Below, piece by piece: positions 62,189-64,000 of a stretch of 64,000 nucleotides of DNA. Below the pieces are notes generated by a model. The model saw only the letters and a program-made list of their open reading frames with translations, did no database searches and was not told the origin of the DNA. Every line of letters begins with the position of its first letter. Position 1 is the first letter of the stretch. The stretch comes from an uncultured Raoultella sp. (GTDB taxonomy: Bacteria; Pseudomonadota; Gammaproteobacteria; Enterobacterales; Enterobacteriaceae): positions 62,001-126,000 of the forward strand of contig CAAEVH010000004.1 in assembly GCA_900759445.1 (NCBI GenBank), read 5' to 3'. Made by a program: the position numbers and the translations under genes.

Positions 62189-62204
62189 TTAGAAATCGAT
62201 CACA
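62189..62204 (+). promoter_or_regulatory. Candidate CRP site of cyaR
   Basis: The 16-bp core TTAGA-N6-TCACA has a perfect right half and a weak left half. It is centred 42.5 bp before the predicted CyaR start, close to the class II position (-41.5), and TATTAT at 62226-62231 is the matching -10 element. E. coli cyaR is activated by CRP-cAMP. Confidence 0.65.
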
Positions 62205-62238
62205 TACCGCTTCGTTCATTAAGGGTATTATCCCATCC

Positions 62239-62324
62239 GCTGAAAAACATAACCCATAAATGCTAGCTGTACCAGGAACCACCTCCTTAGCCTGCGTAAT
62301 CTCCCTTACGCAGGCTTATTTTTT
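62239..62324 (+). ncRNA. cyaR: CyaR small regulatory RNA
   Basis: Nearly identical to E. coli CyaR: it starts at GCTGAAAAACATAACCC, contains the seed region GTACCAGGAACCACCTCC that pairs with the ompX, luxS, nadE and yqaE messages, and ends in the AGCCTGCGTAA/TTACGCAGGCT terminator hairpin with TATTTTTT. It is Hfq-dependent in E. coli and is here in its usual place after yegQ. Confidence 0.95.
62288..62324 (+). terminator. Intrinsic terminator of cyaR
   Basis: An 11-bp perfect stem (AGCCTGCGTAA with TTACGCAGGCT) with a 6-nt loop is followed by TATTTTTT. It forms the 3' end of CyaR. Confidence 0.9.
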
Positions 62325-62369
62325 GCCTGCCGTTTAACTCCCCCCTATTCAAATCACGACTTTCAGGCG

Positions 62370-62395
62370 AAAAAAAACCGGGCATTACGCCCGGT
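62370..62395 (-). terminator. Intrinsic terminator of clpA
   Basis: On the minus strand ACCGGGC-GTAAT-GCCCGGT is followed by eight T residues. It lies 19 bp after the clpA stop. The cyaR and clpA terminators face each other with about 45 bp between them, which limits the position of the rearrangement junction. Confidence 0.9.
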
Positions 62396-62413
62396 TCATT
62401 AGGTGGTTAGATA

Positions 62414-64000
62414 TTAATGTGCTGCTTCTGGCTTGTGCTTTTGCGCACTCTGGAAACCATAGGTCAGCTCATTTTTCTCTTTATCCAGCGCAACGGTCAC
62501 CTGACCGCCATCCACAAGCGAGCCGAACAGCAGTTCGTTAGCCAATGGTTTTTTCAGGTTATCCTGGACAACACGCGTCATCGGGCGTGCGCCCATTGCG
62601 CGGTCATAGCCCTTCTCAGCCAGCCAGTCACGGGCTTCCTGACTCACTTCCAGAGAGACACCTTTCTGATCCAACTGAACCTGAAGTTCGACGATAAACT
62701 TATCAACAACCTGATGAATCACCTCAGTAGAGAGATGATCGAACCAGATAATGTTGTCGAGACGGTTACGGAATTCCGGCGTAAACACTTTTTTGATTTC
62801 GCCCATCGCATCAGTACTGTTGTCCTGATGAATCAGCCCAATCGATTTACGCTCGGTTTCACGCACGCCGGCGTTAGTGGTCATGACCAGCACCACGTTG
62901 CGGAAATCCGCTTTACGCCCGTTATTGTCGGTCAGCGTACCGTTATCCATCACCTGCAGCAGCAGGTTAAAGACGTCCGGATGCGCTTTTTCGATTTCAT
63001 CCAGCAGCAGTACCGCATGCGGATGCTTAATGACAGCATCCGTCAGCAAACCGCCCTGGTCGAAACCGACATATCCTGGAGGCGCACCAATCAGGCGACT
63101 GACGGTGTGACGTTCCATATACTCGGACATGTCAAACCGCAGCAGCTCAATACCCAGCGCTTTGGACAACTGCACCGTGACTTCGGTCTTACCGACGCCA
63201 GTCGGTCCGGCAAACAGGAACGAACCGACAGGTTTATGCTCGTGTCCCAGACCAGCACGGCTCATTTTGATCGCTTCAGTCAGCGCCTCAATGGCTTTAT
63301 CCTGTCCGAATACCAGCATTTTCAGACGGTTGCCCAGGTTTTTCAGCGTATCGCGATCGCTCTGCGAAACGCTCTTCTCCGGGATCCGCGCAATGCGGGC
63401 CACGACGGACTCGATATCCGCCACGTTGACGGTTTTCTTGCGCTTGCTGACCGGCATCAGACGCGCCCGCGCGCCCGCCTCATCGATCACGTCAATCGCT
63501 TTGTCCGGCAGATGACGATCGTTAATGTATTTCACCGCCAGTTCGACCGCTGCACGCACTGCTTTGGCGGTGTAGCGAACGTCATGGTGCGCTTCGTATT
63601 TCGGCTTCAGACCATTGATGATCTGCACGGTCTCTTCAACCGACGGCTCAGTGATATCGATTTTCTGGAAACGGCGTGCTAGCGCGCGGTCCTTTTCAAA
63701 GATATTGCTGAATTCCTGATAGGTTGTGGAGCCTATCACACGGATTTTACCGCTGGAGAGCAACGGCTTGATCAGGTTAGCCGCATCCACCTGGCCGCCC
63801 GATGCCGCACCCGCGCCGATAATGGTGTGGATCTCATCGATAAACAGAATGCTGTTAGTATCCTGTTCCAGTTGTTTCAGCAGCGCCTTAAAGCGTTTTT
63901 CAAAATCGCCACGGTATTTGGTACCCGCCAGCAGCGAGCCGATATCCAGAGAGTAAAGGGTACAATCAGCCATCACTTCCGGCACGTCGCCCTGGACGAT
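62414..64000 (-). CDS. clpA: ATP-dependent Clp protease ATPase subunit ClpA, 3' part
   Basis: The frame is open to the window edge and gives the C-terminal 528 residues, about 70% of the 758-residue protein; the N-domain and first Walker A lie outside. Visible are Walker B of the first AAA+ module (SILFIDEIHTIIGAG), Walker A of the second (FAGPTGVGKTE), its Walker B (AVLLLDEIEKAHPDV) and the ClpP-binding loop SIGLIHQ. ClpA unfolds substrates, including N-degron proteins delivered by ClpS, for ClpP. In E. coli clpA is followed by serW near 20 min, but here it converges on yegQ-cyaR. Confidence 0.98.
   Translation of the reverse strand: MVQGDVPEVMADCTLYSLDIGSLLAGTKYRGDFEKRFKALLKQLEQDTNSILFIDEIHTIIGAGAASGGQVDAANLIKPLLSSGKIRVIGSTTYQEFSNIFEKDRALARRFQKIDITEPSVEETVQIINGLKPKYEAHHDVRYTAKAVRAAVELAVKYINDRHLPDKAIDVIDEAGARARLMPVSKRKKTVNVADIESVVARIARIPEKSVSQSDRDTLKNLGNRLKMLVFGQDKAIEALTEAIKMSRAGLGHEHKPVGSFLFAGPTGVGKTEVTVQLSKALGIELLRFDMSEYMERHTVSRLIGAPPGYVGFDQGGLLTDAVIKHPHAVLLLDEIEKAHPDVFNLLLQVMDNGTLTDNNGRKADFRNVVLVMTTNAGVRETERKSIGLIHQDNSTDAMGEIKKVFTPEFRNRLDNIIWFDHLSTEVIHQVVDKFIVELQVQLDQKGVSLEVSQEARDWLAEKGYDRAMGARPMTRVVQDNLKKPLANELLFGSLVDGGQVTVALDKEKNELTYGFQSAQKHKPEAAH

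Noticed and set aside
62325..62413. A serW tRNA or prophage attachment site at the CyaR-clpA junction
   Set aside because: The interval holds only the clpA terminator and about 45 bp of spacer; no tRNA cloverleaf or direct repeat is visible.
62417..63682. A 421-codon frame antisense to clpA
   Set aside because: A shadow of the strongly biased clpA codons; the translation has no domain-like features and clpA is certain.
1..64000. CRISPR arrays, insertion sequences or prophage genes
   Set aside because: No regularly spaced repeats, transposase motifs or phage structural genes were seen anywhere in the window.

Overview
This window is chromosomal DNA of an enterobacterium close to Escherichia, Salmonella and Citrobacter. 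From about 13.7 kb to 62.2 kb the gene order is that of the E. coli 46-min region: galF, the colanic acid operon, yegH, asmA-dcd-udk, yegE, alkA, yegD, mdtABCD-baeSR, yegP, yegQ and cyaR. The proteins match the K-12 products in length and motifs but differ at many residues. The yegIJKL genes of K-12 are absent and only one ibs/sib pair is present. Citrobacter is a reasonable guess, but the sequence alone does not settle the genus.

Layout. (1) 1-12.66 kb, minus strand: an AT-rich, strain-specific O-antigen cluster of the ABC-transporter type. In order of transcription it encodes Wzm, Wzt, RmlB-A-D-C (dTDP-L-rhamnose), an FdtA/QdtA-type ketoisomerase, an FkbH-type HAD protein, an acyl carrier protein, a GNAT-VOC fusion, a glycosyltransferase-coiled coil-FkbM fusion, a DegT-type sugar aminotransferase and a glycosyltransferase cut by the window edge. 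(2) 12.66-13.7 kb: a gene-free leader with a JUMPstart/ops element. (3) galF. (4) 14.8-37.3 kb, minus strand: the complete colanic acid operon, wza to wcaM, with its own JUMPstart/ops and a candidate RcsAB box. (5) 37.3-48.7 kb: yegH, asmA, dcd, udk, yegE (dgcE), alkA and yegD. (6) An ibs/sib type I toxin-antitoxin pair, then the mdtABCD-baeSR efflux and envelope-stress operon with a BaeR-box-like site. (7) yegP, yegQ (trhP) and the CyaR sRNA. (8) A synteny break: CyaR is followed within about 90 bp by the convergent 3' part of clpA, which in E. coli lies near 20 min next to serW.

How the parts work together. RmlA and RmlB supply dTDP-4-keto-6-deoxyglucose. RmlC and RmlD turn it into dTDP-L-rhamnose. 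The FdtA-like isomerase and the DegT aminotransferase can turn the same intermediate into a dTDP-3-amino-3,6-dideoxyhexose. FkbH, the ACP and the GNAT-VOC protein form a compact module that probably makes an ACP-bound hydroxyacyl group and passes it to that amino sugar. This module is the most unusual system in the window. The finished glycan would leave through Wzm/Wzt. Colanic acid is built separately from GDP-L-fucose and other nucleotide sugars and is exported by Wza/Wzb/Wzc.

The main observations for follow-up are the FkbH/ACP/GNAT-VOC module, the GT-coiled coil-FkbM protein paired with a short Wzt, and the CyaR|clpA junction. The junction has exactly the convergent geometry expected of one inversion spanning the replication terminus.
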